Positions 51,691 through 61,299 of a stretch of 64,000 nucleotides of DNA are shown here, piece after piece. The notes beneath the pieces were generated by a model that was given only the letters and a program-made list of their open reading frames with translations, was not told the origin of the DNA and ran no database searches. Position 1 is the first letter of the stretch; each line of letters starts with the position of its first letter. Source of the DNA: Rheinheimera sp. EpRS3 (GTDB lineage Bacteria; Pseudomonadota; Gammaproteobacteria; Enterobacterales; Alteromonadaceae); the NCBI RefSeq assembly GCF_001513785.1, contig NZ_LNQS01000001.1, positions 1,178,001 to 1,242,000 on the forward strand. Direction: 5' to 3'. The translations under genes and the position numbers were made by a program.

Positions 51691-53181
51691 TTATTTGTCG
51701 GAAAACCAGCAAGGTTGATTGCGGCCCAGCCGTTTGGCCTGGTACATGGCCGTGTCGGCCTGGCGCAATAGTTCATCACAGTTGGTGTCACCCTGAAATA
51801 GCACCAGGCCGATACTGCAGGCGCATTGATGCATATTGTGTTCAGACAGCGGGAAAGGTCGGGCCAGCTCGTTAGCAATTTTAGCGGCAATGTGCTGAAT
51901 ATGCAGTTTGCTGCGCTCAATTTCGGTATCAATATCGCGTAGCAGCACAATAAATTCGTCGCCGCCAAAGCGCGCCACGGTATCGGCCTGACGCACTGCA
52001 CTTAATAACCGGTGTGCTACTTCTACCAGCAGGCTGTCACCGGTTTTGTGGCCGTAAATATCGTTGACCGGTTTAAAGTTGTCCAGATCGATAAACATTA
52101 GACCACTGAATTTCAGGCCGCGCTGGCTGGATGCTATAGCTTGCAGTAAGTGCTCTTCCAGTAAGCGGCGATTGGCCAGACCGGTTAAGCTGTCATAAAA
52201 AGCTAACCGGCGGATTTGCGCGGCGCTAAGGCAGCGGCTGATGGCCAGCTCAGCAAGGTTGCTGTAGGTTTTGATTTCTTGCAGCAGCACCGCACAGGGC
52301 TCAGCTGGCTGATAATGATAGATGGCAAAGGTGCCCAGCACTTTGTTCTGAGCGTTTTTTATTGGTTGTGACCAGCAGGCTTTCACCCCGGCGATGGCCG
52401 CCAGTGCCTGATAAGGCTGCCAATACGGGTGCGTGCTGATATCCTGCACTATTACGGTTTCACCGGTAGAAGCAGCTGTGCCGCATGAGCCGACGCCCAC
52501 GCCAATAGCAACACCGTCCAGTGCATTATTATATTCATCCGGTAACGAAGGCGCCGCGCCGTGGTGCAGGGTTTGGCTATCTTGGTCCAGCAGTAAGATA
52601 GAGCACAGCATGCCCTGATGTAGCAGCTCTACCTGAGTGACCAGATTATGCAGAATGGCTTTAAGCTCAGCGCCTTCACTGATCTGGCTTAAGATCTGAT
52701 TTTGCAGCAGCAGCTCTTGGGTGCGCTGGGCTACTTTTTGCTCGGTTTGTTGCAGGCTGCATTGGTAGCGGGCGTTTAGCAGGCTGAGTTTTGTGATCTG
52801 TAACGCCAGTGGTGCCAGCATTTGCGTTATGCTGTTGGGCTGGGTTTTATCCACACTTGCGTTATTTGGCCGGCGTTTGCCAACCAACAAACTGGCAATA
52901 TGTTCGCCGTCCAGCATTATCGGTGTAGCGTAATTTTGCTGGCTGTTTTCAGCAGTTATTTCAGCTGCCTGTTGTAAACCAAAGCGGGCATCTGGCCAGT
53001 CGGATGATGCCAGCACTTTGCCATATATATCAAGCAATGCAACGGGTAAGCCCATTACCTGCAGAATGTTGTTAAATACGGTGTTAAGTTCTGAAAAATC
53101 AATAGTAGCGACCAGTTTGCTGGCTGGTTCATTATCAGATAGGTGCTGCGATTGAGCGCTGCCAGCGGATACGTCCTGCAT
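51691..53181 (-). CDS. GAF-GGDEF diguanylate cyclase
   Basis: A 496-residue soluble cyclase. The N-terminal region (about 20-130) has a PAS-like opening (FNNILQVMGLPVALLDIYGKVLASSDWPDARFG), a short coiled coil follows (LLNARYQCSLQQTEQKVAQRTQEL), then a GAF domain (165-310: LHHGAAPSLPDEYN, VGVGSCGTAASTGETVIVQDISTHPYW, VKACWSQPI) and a GGDEF domain with DSLTGLANRRLLEEHLL, inhibitory RQAD and intact FGGDEF (about 404). It should make c-di-GMP with feedback control. VGSCGTA and ISTHPYW are typical of GAF domains paired with cyclases. No membrane helix. Confidence 0.93.
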   Translation of the reverse strand: MQDVSAGSAQSQHLSDNEPASKLVATIDFSELNTVFNNILQVMGLPVALLDIYGKVLASSDWPDARFGLQQAAEITAENSQQNYATPIMLDGEHIASLLVGKRRPNNASVDKTQPNSITQMLAPLALQITKLSLLNARYQCSLQQTEQKVAQRTQELLLQNQILSQISEGAELKAILHNLVTQVELLHQGMLCSILLLDQDSQTLHHGAAPSLPDEYNNALDGVAIGVGVGSCGTAASTGETVIVQDISTHPYWQPYQALAAIAGVKACWSQPIKNAQNKVLGTFAIYHYQPAEPCAVLLQEIKTYSNLAELAISRCLSAAQIRRLAFYDSLTGLANRRLLEEHLLQAIASSQRGLKFSGLMFIDLDNFKPVNDIYGHKTGDSLLVEVAHRLLSAVRQADTVARFGGDEFIVLLRDIDTEIERSKLHIQHIAAKIANELARPFPLSEHNMHQCACSIGLVLFQGDTNCDELLRQADTAMYQAKRLGRNQPCWFSDK

Positions 53182-53290
53182 CTGGATTTGCTTAGCCTCG
53201 GCTTACATATGCGGTGATTTAACCCTAATAATGTTAACAGTGTAGTCAAGGGAAGGTATTGTCGCCATGTAAACCTTAACCTTATCACAA

Positions 53291-53331
53291 GTTAAACCAG
53301 CGCAGGGTATAGGTTCAATACCTTGCGCTGG
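53291..53331 (-). terminator. Candidate terminator of the his operon
   Basis: CCAGCGCA-GGTAT (53297-53310) pairs with ATACC-TGCGCTGG (53318-53331) with one G-T wobble. On the minus strand the stem is followed by TTTAACTTG, a short T-tract, 44 bases after the hisI stop codon. Confidence 0.6.
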
Positions 53332-53374
53332 GTGTATATGTTGAAGCTAAACCTGCCGTTAAAATGGCCCTTTG

Positions 53375-53989
53375 TTATTTATGCCGTTGTTGTAGTACGG
53401 TAATTACGTCGTTCAGTTCCAGCTTTTGGCTGCGTAGCAATACCAGCAGGTGGAAAATTAAATCAGCCGCTTCGTTAGCCAGCTCTTCTTTGTCACCAGC
53501 CATGGCAGCCAGAGCAGATTCGACGCCTTCTTCACCGACTTTTTGCGCGATGCGTTTTACACCTTTGGCAAACAGGCTGGCAGTGTAGCTGCTGGCCGGA
53601 TCGCTGCCTTCGCGGCTTTTAATTACTTGCTCTAAGTCGTACAAAAATGCCAGTTGCGGGCTGTTGGCGCTGTTATCGTGCCAGCAGGTTTCGGTGCCGA
53701 CATGGCAGGTTGGGCCTTGCGGCAGTGCCATTACTAAAATGCTGTCTGCATCGCAGTCGCTGTCGATACTAACCAGCTGCAAGGTATTGCCCGAACTTTC
53801 ACCTTTGGTCCACAGCCGCTGTTTGCTGCGGCTGAAAAACGTCACCTGGCCGCTTTGCAGTGTGTGTTCAAGTGCCTCTGGGTTCATATAACCCTGCATC
53901 AGTACTTTGCCGGAGATGGCGTGCTGGACTATTGCGGGTAATAACTGGTTATCGGGCCAGCTTAGCGCTTTTATCTGTTCTTCGTTCAT
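53375..53989 (-). CDS. hisI: Bifunctional phosphoribosyl-AMP cyclohydrolase / phosphoribosyl-ATP pyrophosphatase
   Basis: A 204-residue fusion for steps two and three of histidine synthesis. N-terminal His[41 protein letters not shown] and [26 protein letters not shown] with metal cysteines. C-terminal His[38 protein letters not shown] and [17 protein letters not shown] 53989 follows an AGGTTACTT ribosome region; the longer frame overlaps hisF. Last gene of the operon. Confidence 0.97.
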   Translation of the reverse strand: MNEEQIKALSWPDNQLLPAIVQHAISGKVLMQGYMNPEALEHTLQSGQVTFFSRSKQRLWTKGESSGNTLQLVSIDSDCDADSILVMALPQGPTCHVGTETCWHDNSANSPQLAFLYDLEQVIKSREGSDPASSYTASLFAKGVKRIAQKVGEEGVESALAAMAGDKEELANEAADLIFHLLVLLRSQKLELNDVITVLQQRHK

Positions 53990-54002
53990 AAGTAACCTTT
54001 TA

Positions 54003-54776
54003 TCATGGCCGGATGCTGATACCATCGGCAATCAGCTTAGCTTTTAACGCCGCTATCTCAATAATACCTTTATGAAACACACTGGCAGCCAGGGCGCCGT
54101 CAACGTCGGCCTGTTCAAATACGTCAGTAAAGTGCTGCATAGTACCGGCGCCACCACTGGCAATTAATGGCACAGTACAAATATCGCGGATGCTTCTTAA
54201 CTGGGCGATATCATACCCCTGGCGTACACCGTCCTGATTCATGCAGTTAAGCACTATCTCGCCGGCACCACGGCTTAATACCTCGGCTACCCAATCACGG
54301 CTAAGCCATTGCGTTTTCTGTGTACGGCTCTCGTCACCAGTAAACTGGTACACCTGATATTGGCCCGATACGACATCAAAAAAGCTGTCGATACCTACCA
54401 CCACACATTGTTGGCCAAAGTTGTGATTCAGCTCGTTAATCAGCTCGGGCCGTGCCAGAGCGGGGCTATTAACTGAAATTTTATCGGCGCCCATTTCTAA
54501 AATCTTACCGGCATCAGCCACCGTTTTTATACCACCGGCGACACAAAACGGAATGTCGATCACTTCTGCTATACGCCGCACCCAGCTTTTATCGACTACG
54601 CGGCCATCGCTCGACGCAGTGATATCATAAAACACCAGCTCGTCAGCGCCGGCCTCGGCATAGCGCTGTGCCAAAGGTACTATATCGCCGATAATTTCAT
54701 GGTTACGAAACTGTACACCTTTAACCACTTTGCCATCACGTACATCCAGGCAGGGAATTAACCGTTTTGCCAGCAT
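54003..54776 (-). CDS. hisF: Imidazole glycerol phosphate synthase, cyclase subunit
   Basis: A 257-residue TIM barrel that with HisH makes IGP and AICAR. The catalytic aspartates lie in [14 protein letters not shown] (D11) and VVGIDSFF (about D130), with the phosphate site [15 protein letters not shown] and [11 protein letters not shown]. Its start overlaps the end of hisA by 19 bases, consistent with coupled translation. Length equals E. coli HisF (258). Confidence 0.97.
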   Translation of the reverse strand: MLAKRLIPCLDVRDGKVVKGVQFRNHEIIGDIVPLAQRYAEAGADELVFYDITASSDGRVVDKSWVRRIAEVIDIPFCVAGGIKTVADAGKILEMGADKISVNSPALARPELINELNHNFGQQCVVVGIDSFFDVVSGQYQVYQFTGDESRTQKTQWLSRDWVAEVLSRGAGEIVLNCMNQDGVRQGYDIAQLRSIRDICTVPLIASGGAGTMQHFTDVFEQADVDGALAASVFHKGIIEIAALKAKLIADGISIRP

Positions 54777-55495
54777 GCTATGGCCTCCTGCAAAGTAAAC
54801 TTACCTTCTAGCAAAGAGCGACCCAAAATAACCCCGGCTACGCCGCTGCCAATTAAGGCGCGGATATCATCCAGCGAGCCAATACCGCCTGAAGCCTGCC
54901 ACTGAATTTGCGGGTAGTGAGCAACCAGCTCTTTATAAAGCTGCACGTTAGAACCACTTAAGGTGCCGTCTTTGCTGATATCAGTGCATAGCACATGCTG
55001 AGCGCCAGCGGTGATATAGCCGTCCAGCACCTGTTCCAGCGTAATATCAGACTGTTCTATCCAACCATGTGACGGCAGGGTTTTCTCACCTTTTTCATTG
55101 ATGGCAACATCCAGCGCCAGCACAATTTGCTCGCCGCCGTATTTGCGCACCCAGCTTTGCACCAGTTCGCTTTGGCGAATGGCCAGGCTGCCAATAACCA
55201 CACGGCCTGCACCGGCGTCCAGTAAGTCAATTAAGTCCTGCTCGCTGCGCACTCCGCCGCCTACCTGAATATGCAGCGGAGCAGCGGTCATCAGTTCAGT
55301 TAATAATTTCAGCTGACGTTTAGTTGCATCTTTAGCGCCGGATAAATCAACAATATGCAGCCAATCGGCACCGGCCTGAGCGTATTGGTTACGCAGATTA
55401 ATAGCTCTGAAAGCATATTCAGTTGTATTGTCATAGCGGCCCTGATAAAGCCTAACCACATTACCGTCAATAAGATCGATTGCCGGAATAATCAT
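54758..55495 (-). CDS. hisA: ProFAR isomerase
   Basis: A 245-residue TIM barrel isomerising ProFAR to PRFAR. It begins [25 protein letters not shown] with the catalytic Asp (D7 in PAIDL) and has [28 protein letters not shown] and [14 protein letters not shown]. The ATG at 55495 overlaps the hisH stop (ATGA); a GTG three codons upstream is also open but gives unusual residues. Length equals E. coli HisA (245). Confidence 0.97.
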   Translation of the reverse strand: MIIPAIDLIDGNVVRLYQGRYDNTTEYAFRAINLRNQYAQAGADWLHIVDLSGAKDATKRQLKLLTELMTAAPLHIQVGGGVRSEQDLIDLLDAGAGRVVIGSLAIRQSELVQSWVRKYGGEQIVLALDVAINEKGEKTLPSHGWIEQSDITLEQVLDGYITAGAQHVLCTDISKDGTLSGSNVQLYKELVAHYPQIQWQASGGIGSLDDIRALIGSGVAGVILGRSLLEGKFTLQEAIACWQNG

Positions 55496-56085
55496 AAACG
55501 CCACTCCAGAAAGTTCTGTAATAAACGCGCGCCGGTTTTGCCCGAGCGTTCTGGGTGAAACTGGGCACCGGCAACATTATCTTTGCCAATCACCGCGGCA
55601 AAATCGCTGCCATAATGGCATAGCGCAAGTGAATACTGGCTGGACGCAACAGCAAAGCTGTGAACAAAATACATATAGTCTGTTTCGTTAAAGCCACGCA
55701 TCAGGGCATGATTGCTGATATTTTTCAGCGTATTCCAGCCCATATGCGGCAAGCGCAAACCTGCGCTTTGCATCGGCAATACTTCACCGGGGATTAGGTT
55801 TAAACAAGGCACATCGCCTTCCATGCTGTGGCCGGTTAGCAGTTGCATACCCAAACAAATACCCAGTAGTGGTTGTTGCAGGTCTTGCAGCGTATCAATC
55901 AGTTCAGCCTGTTGCAGCTTGGCCATGGCGTTGTGCGCCGTGCCTACACCCGGCAGCAGCACTTTATCTGCCGCTTTAATTACCCTGGCATCACGGCTGA
56001 TGCTGGCGTCAACGCCTAAGCGTTTAAAAGCAAAATACACCGAGCTGATATTGGCGCAGCCGGTATCAACAATTACCAGTTGCAT
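55492..56085 (-). CDS. hisH: Imidazole glycerol phosphate synthase, glutaminase subunit
   Basis: A 197-residue class I glutamine amidotransferase supplying ammonia to HisF. The nucleophile elbow is [11 protein letters not shown] (Cys near residue 77), and the His/Glu of the triad lie in [13 protein letters not shown]; the oxyanion segment is [13 protein letters not shown]. Its ATG shares a base with the end of hisB (stop/start overlap). Confidence 0.97.
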   Translation of the reverse strand: MQLVIVDTGCANISSVYFAFKRLGVDASISRDARVIKAADKVLLPGVGTAHNAMAKLQQAELIDTLQDLQQPLLGICLGMQLLTGHSMEGDVPCLNLIPGEVLPMQSAGLRLPHMGWNTLKNISNHALMRGFNETDYMYFVHSFAVASSQYSLALCHYGSDFAAVIGKDNVAGAQFHPERSGKTGARLLQNFLEWRL

Positions 56086-57155
56086 TACAACACTCCTTTT
56101 GAGCTTGGCAGCGCCTCGCCCGATACGGTAATAGCCTGGCGCAGTGCGCGGCCAAAAGCTTTAAACAGGCCCTCTACCTTGTGGTGTTTATTACCTTCGG
56201 TAATGCTTAAGTGCAGTGTCATTAACATGGCATCACTTAACGAGCGGAAAAAGTGCGGCACCATCTCCAGCGTTAAGCCGCCAACGGCGCCGTCGCCCAG
56301 CTCGCCGTTAAACACAAACAGCGGCCGGCCGGATAAATCCAGTACACACTCAGCGCGGCATTCATCCATCGGCAGTACAAAGCCAAAGCGGTTAATACCG
56401 CGCTTGTTGCCCAGCGCCTGCTTTAAAGCCTGGCCCAGTGCCAGTGCTGTATCCTCCACACTGTGGTGATCATCAATGTGGTAATCGCCGGTAACTTTTA
56501 CCTGCAGTGAAAAGCCGCCGTGTGTAGCAATTTGCTCCAGCATATGGTCAAAAAAGCCAACACCGGTGCCGAAGAAATTATTGCCGCTGTTATCCAGATC
56601 AACGCTGATTTCAATATCGGTTTCACGTGTGGTACGGCGCACTGTAGCTTTGCGGCCGCGGCTTAGCAGTTGTTTGGTAATCTCGCTCCAGCCCAGCGTA
56701 GCGCGATCGTAACGAAAGGAGGGCAAGCCCATATTTTCCGCCAGCTGTACATCAGTAAGCCGGTCGCCAATCACATAAGAGTTGGTAAAGTCGATTTTAC
56801 CCTGCTGCAGGTAGTCTTTTACCAGCCCAAGTTTAGGCTTACGGCAGCTACAGTTATCCTTGTCAAAGTGTGGGCAAATCAGCACATCATCAAAGTTAAT
56901 GCCTTGTGAGGTTAACAGCTGCATCATTTTATTGTGCGGCGCATCAAAGGTAGCGCGCGGGAAGCTGTCGGTACCCAAGCCATCCTGATTGGTTACCATC
57001 ACTAAGCGGTAACCGGCGGCCTGCAATTTTAATAACGCTGGCACTAAGCCAGGCTCATAGGCCAGTTTTTCCAGGCTATCAAGTTGCTTGTCTACCGGCG
57101 GCTCTTCTACCATGGTGCCGTCGCGGTCGATAAATAAAATAGGTTGGCCACTCAT
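56085..57155 (-). CDS. hisB: Bifunctional histidinol-phosphatase / imidazoleglycerol-phosphate dehydratase
   Basis: A 356-residue fusion. N-terminal HAD phosphatase: [14 protein letters not shown] with the catalytic Asp pair, VTNQDGLG, and the zinc cysteines in [19 protein letters not shown]-terminal dehydratase (about 165-356): [52 protein letters not shown], with the metal histidines of the HxxxE type. The fused form is typical of Enterobacteria and close relatives. It overlaps hisC by four bases. Confidence 0.97.
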   Translation of the reverse strand: MSGQPILFIDRDGTMVEEPPVDKQLDSLEKLAYEPGLVPALLKLQAAGYRLVMVTNQDGLGTDSFPRATFDAPHNKMMQLLTSQGINFDDVLICPHFDKDNCSCRKPKLGLVKDYLQQGKIDFTNSYVIGDRLTDVQLAENMGLPSFRYDRATLGWSEITKQLLSRGRKATVRRTTRETDIEISVDLDNSGNNFFGTGVGFFDHMLEQIATHGGFSLQVKVTGDYHIDDHHSVEDTALALGQALKQALGNKRGINRFGFVLPMDECRAECVLDLSGRPLFVFNGELGDGAVGGLTLEMVPHFFRSLSDAMLMTLHLSITEGNKHHKVEGLFKAFGRALRQAITVSGEALPSSKGVL

Positions 57156-58267
57156 GCGCGTTCTCTCTGTGCTGTTTGTTGTAATGCTGCCTGTTGTAAG
57201 GTTGTTGGTGAGTTAAAATAGTCGTCCATTACGCTGTATAGCGCCTGCATTTCAGCCGGGCTACCGATAGACACCCGCACCACCTGCGACAACCCCAATT
57301 GACTGGATTGATTACGAATTAAAATACCTTGTTGTGCCAGTGCAGCTACGCAGGCTGCCGCATCGTCTACTTGCAGCAATACATAGTTGGCATTGCTGGG
57401 CCACACTTTACTAATGCCGCTGCGCTGCCTGGCATAAGCGATAAACTCGGCCCGCAAGGTGTTTATCGTTGTTACCGTGTTTTGCATCAGCGCGACAGAT
57501 TCTGCCGTTAACGCTTGAGCGGCAATTTGCGCTACCGGCTCGGCCAGCGGGTAGGGCGCGATCATTTGTTTTAGCGCATTAATAATATCCGGCGCCGCAA
57601 GGGTGAAACCACAGCGCAGGCCCGCCAAAGCAAAGGCTTTAGACAGCGTACGCAATATCACCAGGTTCGGATATTGTGGCAGTAAATCAACCACCGACGC
57701 CTGTGGCGCAAATTCAATATAGGCTTCGTCCAGCACCACTAAAGCGCTGTCTTTGTAGTGCTCCAGCACGGCAATAATTTGCTCACACGGGATTAAATCG
57801 CCGGTGGGGTTATTCGGGCTGCAAATAAACACCAGTTTGGGCGTGGTAGAAAATAACGCGGCTAAATCCAGCGTAAAATCGGCGGTGAGCGGCACTATAT
57901 TTACCGGCACCTGGTTACTTTGCGCGCTGATGGCATACATGCCATAAGTAGGCGGGCAAATGCTGATACTGTCTTGTTTCGGTTCGCAAAAGCTGCGGAT
58001 CAAAAGCTCAATGCCTTCATCGGCACCGCGGCTTACCAATACCTGCTCTGGTGTTACACCGGCATAAGCGGCATAGCCGTTAATAACCGCTTTGGGCTGG
58101 CATGACGGGTAGCGGTTAAAGCTGCCGCTAAGCTGATACTCCGGTGCCAGTGCGTTTTCGTTGGCATTAAGCCAGATAGCACCGCCGCTCATACTGCTGC
58201 GGGCAGAGGCATAAGGCACTATGGCTTTTACCGCATCACGGGCCAGTGAATTAATACTGTTACTCAT
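57152..58267 (-). CDS. hisC: Histidinol-phosphate aminotransferase
   Basis: A 371-residue PLP enzyme that transaminates imidazole acetol phosphate with glutamate. Motifs: [14 protein letters not shown] near the N-terminus, [41 protein letters not shown] and the PLP lysine in [16 protein letters not shown]. It follows hisD by three bases. Length fits E. coli HisC (356) with a short extra C-terminal tail ([17 protein letters not shown]). Confidence 0.97.
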   Translation of the reverse strand: MSNSINSLARDAVKAIVPYASARSSMSGGAIWLNANENALAPEYQLSGSFNRYPSCQPKAVINGYAAYAGVTPEQVLVSRGADEGIELLIRSFCEPKQDSISICPPTYGMYAISAQSNQVPVNIVPLTADFTLDLAALFSTTPKLVFICSPNNPTGDLIPCEQIIAVLEHYKDSALVVLDEAYIEFAPQASVVDLLPQYPNLVILRTLSKAFALAGLRCGFTLAAPDIINALKQMIAPYPLAEPVAQIAAQALTAESVALMQNTVTTINTLRAEFIAYARQRSGISKVWPSNANYVLLQVDDAAACVAALAQQGILIRNQSSQLGLSQVVRVSIGSPAEMQALYSVMDDYFNSPTTLQQAALQQTAQRERA

Positions 58268-58270
58268 GGT

Positions 58271-59593
58271 TTAATCCTTTGCTTGATCTGTCAGGGCCGC
58301 TAAACGTAAGGTGACGGCGTTAGCATGCGCCTGCAGACCTTCTGCTGTGGCCAGCACTTCGATGGCCGGGCCTATATTGCGTAGACCGTCGGCGGATAAT
58401 TTTTGCACCGTGTAACGCCGGTAAAAGTCTGTTAATGACAAACTCGATACGGTTTTGCTGTAGCCGTAGGTAGGCAGCACATGGTTGGTGCCACTGGCAT
58501 AATCTCCGGCCGATTCTGGCGTCCACTTACCAACAAAGATACTGGCGGCGCTGGTAAACTGCTCTGTCAGCGCTTCATCACAAGCGGTTTGCACAATTAA
58601 ATGCTCCGGTGCATAGGCGTTGGTTACCGCAACAGCCTGGGCTAAATCGGCGGTTAAAATATAGCGACTGTGGCTAAGTGCCGCTGCGGCAATCTCTTGT
58701 CGAGGCAGCTGTGCCAGTTGGCTGGCTACTTCAGCTTGTACTGCGTTAATCAAATCAGCACTGTCACTGACTAAGATCACCTGGGAGTCGGGGCCATGCT
58801 CAGCTTGCGACAGTAAATCGGCGGCAACAAAGGCTGCATTGGCGCTGCTATCGGCCAGCACCAGCACTTCCGACGGCCCAGCCGGCATGTCGATCATGGC
58901 GCCTCTGGCATCCTGGCTTACCTGCTGTTTGGCTTCGGTCACATAGCGATTACCCGGGCCAAAAATTTTATCTACTTTGGCAATCGCTTCTGTGCCATAA
59001 GCCAGCGCAGCAATCGCCTGGGCGCCGCCAATGGTGTAAATCTCGCTAATGCCGCACAATTCAGCCGCATACAGAATTTCCGGCGCTATATCACCGGCGT
59101 CTGGTTTACCCGGCGGGGTAACCAGCACTATGCGATCACAACCGGCTAACTGCGCTGGTATACCCAGCATCAGCACTGTAGAGGGCAGGGGGGCACTGCC
59201 GCCCGGAATATACAAACCCACTGCGGCGATGGCACGGCTTTTTAGCTGGCAGACTACGCCCGTGCTGGTTTCTACCTCGATATCGCGTGGCAACTGCGCA
59301 GCGTGGAATTTACGGATATTGTCATACGCCAGCTCTATCGCCGCTTTGCGCTCTGGCAGTAAGCGGTTTAACTGTGCCAGTTTTGTTTCCGGGCTTAAGC
59401 GCAACGGGTTGGCATTTAGGCCATCAAACTGCTGGCTGTATGCCACCAGTGCTTCATCGCCTTGCTGGCGCACGGTATCAATAATAGTGCGTACCTGAGC
59501 GTTTAAGCTGGCAGAGTCGGCAAGCTGTGGCCGCGCCAGTGCGGCTTGCTGCTCAGTGGCGGATAATTGTGCCCAGTTAATTACCCCAGTCAT
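58271..59593 (-). CDS. hisD: Histidinol dehydrogenase
   Basis: A 440-residue zinc enzyme performing the two final oxidations, histidinol to histidine. Motifs: VGLYIPGGSAPLPSTVLMLGIPAQLAGC, GGAQAIAALAYGTE, IFGPGNRYVTEAKQ, DMPAGPSEVLVLAD, DLLSQAEHGPDSQ with zinc ligands, and AYAPEHLIVQT. It follows hisG by two bases. Length matches E. coli HisD (434). Confidence 0.98.
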   Translation of the reverse strand: MTGVINWAQLSATEQQAALARPQLADSASLNAQVRTIIDTVRQQGDEALVAYSQQFDGLNANPLRLSPETKLAQLNRLLPERKAAIELAYDNIRKFHAAQLPRDIEVETSTGVVCQLKSRAIAAVGLYIPGGSAPLPSTVLMLGIPAQLAGCDRIVLVTPPGKPDAGDIAPEILYAAELCGISEIYTIGGAQAIAALAYGTEAIAKVDKIFGPGNRYVTEAKQQVSQDARGAMIDMPAGPSEVLVLADSSANAAFVAADLLSQAEHGPDSQVILVSDSADLINAVQAEVASQLAQLPRQEIAAAALSHSRYILTADLAQAVAVTNAYAPEHLIVQTACDEALTEQFTSAASIFVGKWTPESAGDYASGTNHVLPTYGYSKTVSSLSLTDFYRRYTVQKLSADGLRNIGPAIEVLATAEGLQAHANAVTLRLAALTDQAKD

Positions 59594-59595
59594 AG

Positions 59596-60504
59596 CTACT
59601 CCATCATCTTTTCAATTGGCAGTACTAAAATCGAGCTGGCACCCAGCGCCTTTAATTGCTCCATGGTTTCCCAAAACAGTGTTTCACTGCTAACCACATG
59701 AATGGCTACCATATCGTTGTTACCCGCCAGCGGCAGCATCGTCGGGTTTTCGGCTCCCGGTAGCAGTGCGATTACTTCGTCCAGACGCGCGCGTGGCGCA
59801 TGCAGCATAATGTATTTGCTTTCGTTGGCTTGCATTACACCGTTAATACGCGGCATCAGTTTATTGATCAGTTTTAGCTGGCGCTCGTCGGTAAGGTTTT
59901 TACGCTGAATAAGCACTGCTTTACTGCGGTAAATCACATCCACTTCTTTTAAACCGTTGGCCTCCAGCGTGGCGCCGGTAGATACCAGGTCACAAATGGC
60001 ATCGGCTAAACCGGCACGTGGTGCCACTTCTACCGAACCTTTTAAATTAACAATGCGGGCATTTACGCCTTGCTGCTTTAAATAACGGGCGAGCAAACGC
60101 GGATAAGTAGTCGCGATGGTTTTACCTTCCAGCGAGGCTGCACCGCCATAGTTTTCTTCCTGCGGTACAGCGATGGACAGGCGGCAGCCGCCAAAATCAA
60201 GCCGCTTCAATACGGTATAATCAAAGCTGTCGTTATCCAGTTTGCGCTGCAGTGATTCTTCTTCCAGTACGTTTTCGCCAACGATGCCCAAATCACAGAC
60301 GCCGTCCATCACCAGGCCCGGAATATCGTCATCTCGTACGCGCAGGATATCAATATCCATATTCTCGACATGGGCGATAAGGCGTTGCTCGCGCAGGTTA
60401 ATTTTTAAGCCACAACTGGTAAACAAGGCCTGGGAGTCGACCGACAAGCGGCCGGATTTCTGCATGGCGATACGTAAGCGTTTAGATTCTGTTGCCGGAC
60501 TCAT
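59596..60504 (-). CDS. hisG: ATP phosphoribosyltransferase (long form)
   Basis: A 302-residue first enzyme of histidine synthesis, joining ATP and PRPP, and the usual target of feedback by histidine. It is the long, hexameric type with a C-terminal regulatory ACT-like domain ([39 protein letters not shown]). Catalytic-domain motifs are [29 protein letters not shown] and [21 protein letters not shown] 60504 has GGAGA six bases upstream. The promoter-distal leader and attenuator lie just upstream. Confidence 0.98.
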   Translation of the reverse strand: MSPATESKRLRIAMQKSGRLSVDSQALFTSCGLKINLREQRLIAHVENMDIDILRVRDDDIPGLVMDGVCDLGIVGENVLEEESLQRKLDNDSFDYTVLKRLDFGGCRLSIAVPQEENYGGAASLEGKTIATTYPRLLARYLKQQGVNARIVNLKGSVEVAPRAGLADAICDLVSTGATLEANGLKEVDVIYRSKAVLIQRKNLTDERQLKLINKLMPRINGVMQANESKYIMLHAPRARLDEVIALLPGAENPTMLPLAGNNDMVAIHVVSSETLFWETMEQLKALGASSILVLPIEKMME

Positions 60505-60534
60505 AATGGTCTCCGTGACGATAATAAAATGAAC

Positions 60535-60587
60535 AAAGTAATAAACAAAAACCCCGGCCTGGGCGCGGGGTTTTTGTTTATTACTTT
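60535..60587 (-). terminator. his operon attenuator terminator, 22-bp perfect stem
   Basis: The arms 60535-60556 and 60566-60587 are perfectly complementary over 22 bp with a 9-base loop; the GC core (CCCCG/CGGGG) sits at the apex and the flanking arms are AT-rich. On the minus strand the apex is followed by TTTTTGTTTATT. It lies 31 bases before the hisG start and 44 after the leader peptide stop, the classic place for an attenuator. The symmetric T/A arms mean it could also stop plus-strand transcription. Confidence 0.85.
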
Positions 60588-60630
60588 ACCACCGGAGCGC
60601 CAGACCATAGCCCTCCGACAAAGCGGACGG

Positions 60631-60672
60631 CTAGTACCTATGATGATGGCGCAGTACAGTAATAATATTCAT
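60631..60672 (-). CDS. hisL: his operon leader peptide (three consecutive His codons)
   Basis: A 13-residue peptide, MNIITVLRHHHRY, ending at TAG 60631, too short for routine gene calling. Three adjacent CAT codons lie near its end, as in his leaders where ribosome stalling senses charged tRNA-His; the E. coli leader has seven. A stem (60608-60617 with 60624-60633, one mismatch) begins at the stop codon, as expected for the pause hairpin. The weak point is the ribosome site: CCCTGAAT before the ATG is poor. Confidence 0.8.
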   Translation of the reverse strand: MNIITVLRHHHRY

Positions 60673-60700
60673 ATTCAGGGTTTTGCTGGTTAAGTTGCTA

Positions 60701-60717
60701 TACAAGTTACCCTTGTA
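60701..60717. promoter_or_regulatory. Inverted repeat TACAAG-N5-CTTGTA in the his leader region
   Basis: A perfect 6-bp inverted repeat about 30 bases upstream of the leader peptide and 37 bases downstream of the candidate -10. AACTTGTATAG also occurs on the plus strand at 60877-60887 in front of the divergent small gene, and in reverse orientation at 60699-60709. This may be an operator shared by both directions; the regulator is unknown. Confidence 0.35.
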
Positions 60718-60753
60718 CAGCAGTAAGTGCAAGCCTGTTTTGGTTTTGAATGT

Positions 60754-60782
60754 ATTATAGATTTGTTTTTAAGTGTTTGAAA
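60754..60782 (-). promoter_or_regulatory. Candidate his operon promoter
   Basis: A perfect TATAAT on the minus strand (60754-60759) with TTTCAA 17 bases upstream (60777-60782). The -35 is weak (three matches). Transcription would start near 60746, about 75 bases before the leader peptide. The flanking DNA to 60956 is AT-rich and holds no gene. Confidence 0.5.
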
Positions 60783-60956
60783 TTAATTTACTTTATGTGT
60801 TTTTGAGCCGCGGGCGGCAATAAATTATTTTCTTTGAAAATGCAGATATGGGAATTCTAAGTGTAAAAAACGGTCAACTTGTATAGTCAATGCAGTGTTG
60901 GGCTTAAGTTTATCGGCTGGCTGCCGATAATAGTAAATTGCTTTGAGGAGAAGCTG

Positions 60957-61208
60957 ATGGACGCTTTTATGCCTTTTATCCAGCGCGTACCCGGTACGCC
61001 GGTCGAGCCTGATCCCAAACAGGTAGTGCCGGTGTTTAAAGACGCGCGTTTAAGCCCGATAAAACCGCATGAGCAGAAATACCTGATCCTGAGCAGGCCC
61101 ACACGTAAACGCGATCGTCGTCAGCAAGACTACCCGGCAGCACCTTACACCACACCGGAAGAAGATTTGCATGTTGATAAAGACGGCCATCTGGATATTT
61201 TTGTCTGA
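60957..61208 (+). CDS. Small charged protein of unknown function, upstream of yoaA
   Basis: An 83-residue protein I do not recognise: MDAFMPFIQRVPGTPVEPDPKQ at the start, a basic centre (SRPTRKRDRRQQDYP) and an acidic end (EEDLHVDKDGHLDIFV). No membrane helix or signal peptide. GAGGAG stands nine bases before ATG 60957, a strong ribosome site, so I think it is real; a longer open frame upstream is not. Proline-rich and charged composition suggests a disordered interaction peptide. It precedes yoaA by 91 bases in the same direction. Confidence 0.65.
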   Translation: MDAFMPFIQRVPGTPVEPDPKQVVPVFKDARLSPIKPHEQKYLILSRPTRKRDRRQQDYPAAPYTTPEEDLHVDKDGHLDIFV

Positions 61209-61299
61209 ATTTGCCCGCTGTTAAGGCATAATAGCCGCCTTATTTTTCTGACGGTTGTTTCAGTGTTGCCTACTTCCTTTTATTACAAACTGAGTTGTT

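Noticed and set aside
61248-61263. LexA-like site CTG-N10-CAG before yoaA
   Set aside because: Only the outer three bases on each side match; the inner T/A-rich pattern is missing, so I do not call it a box.
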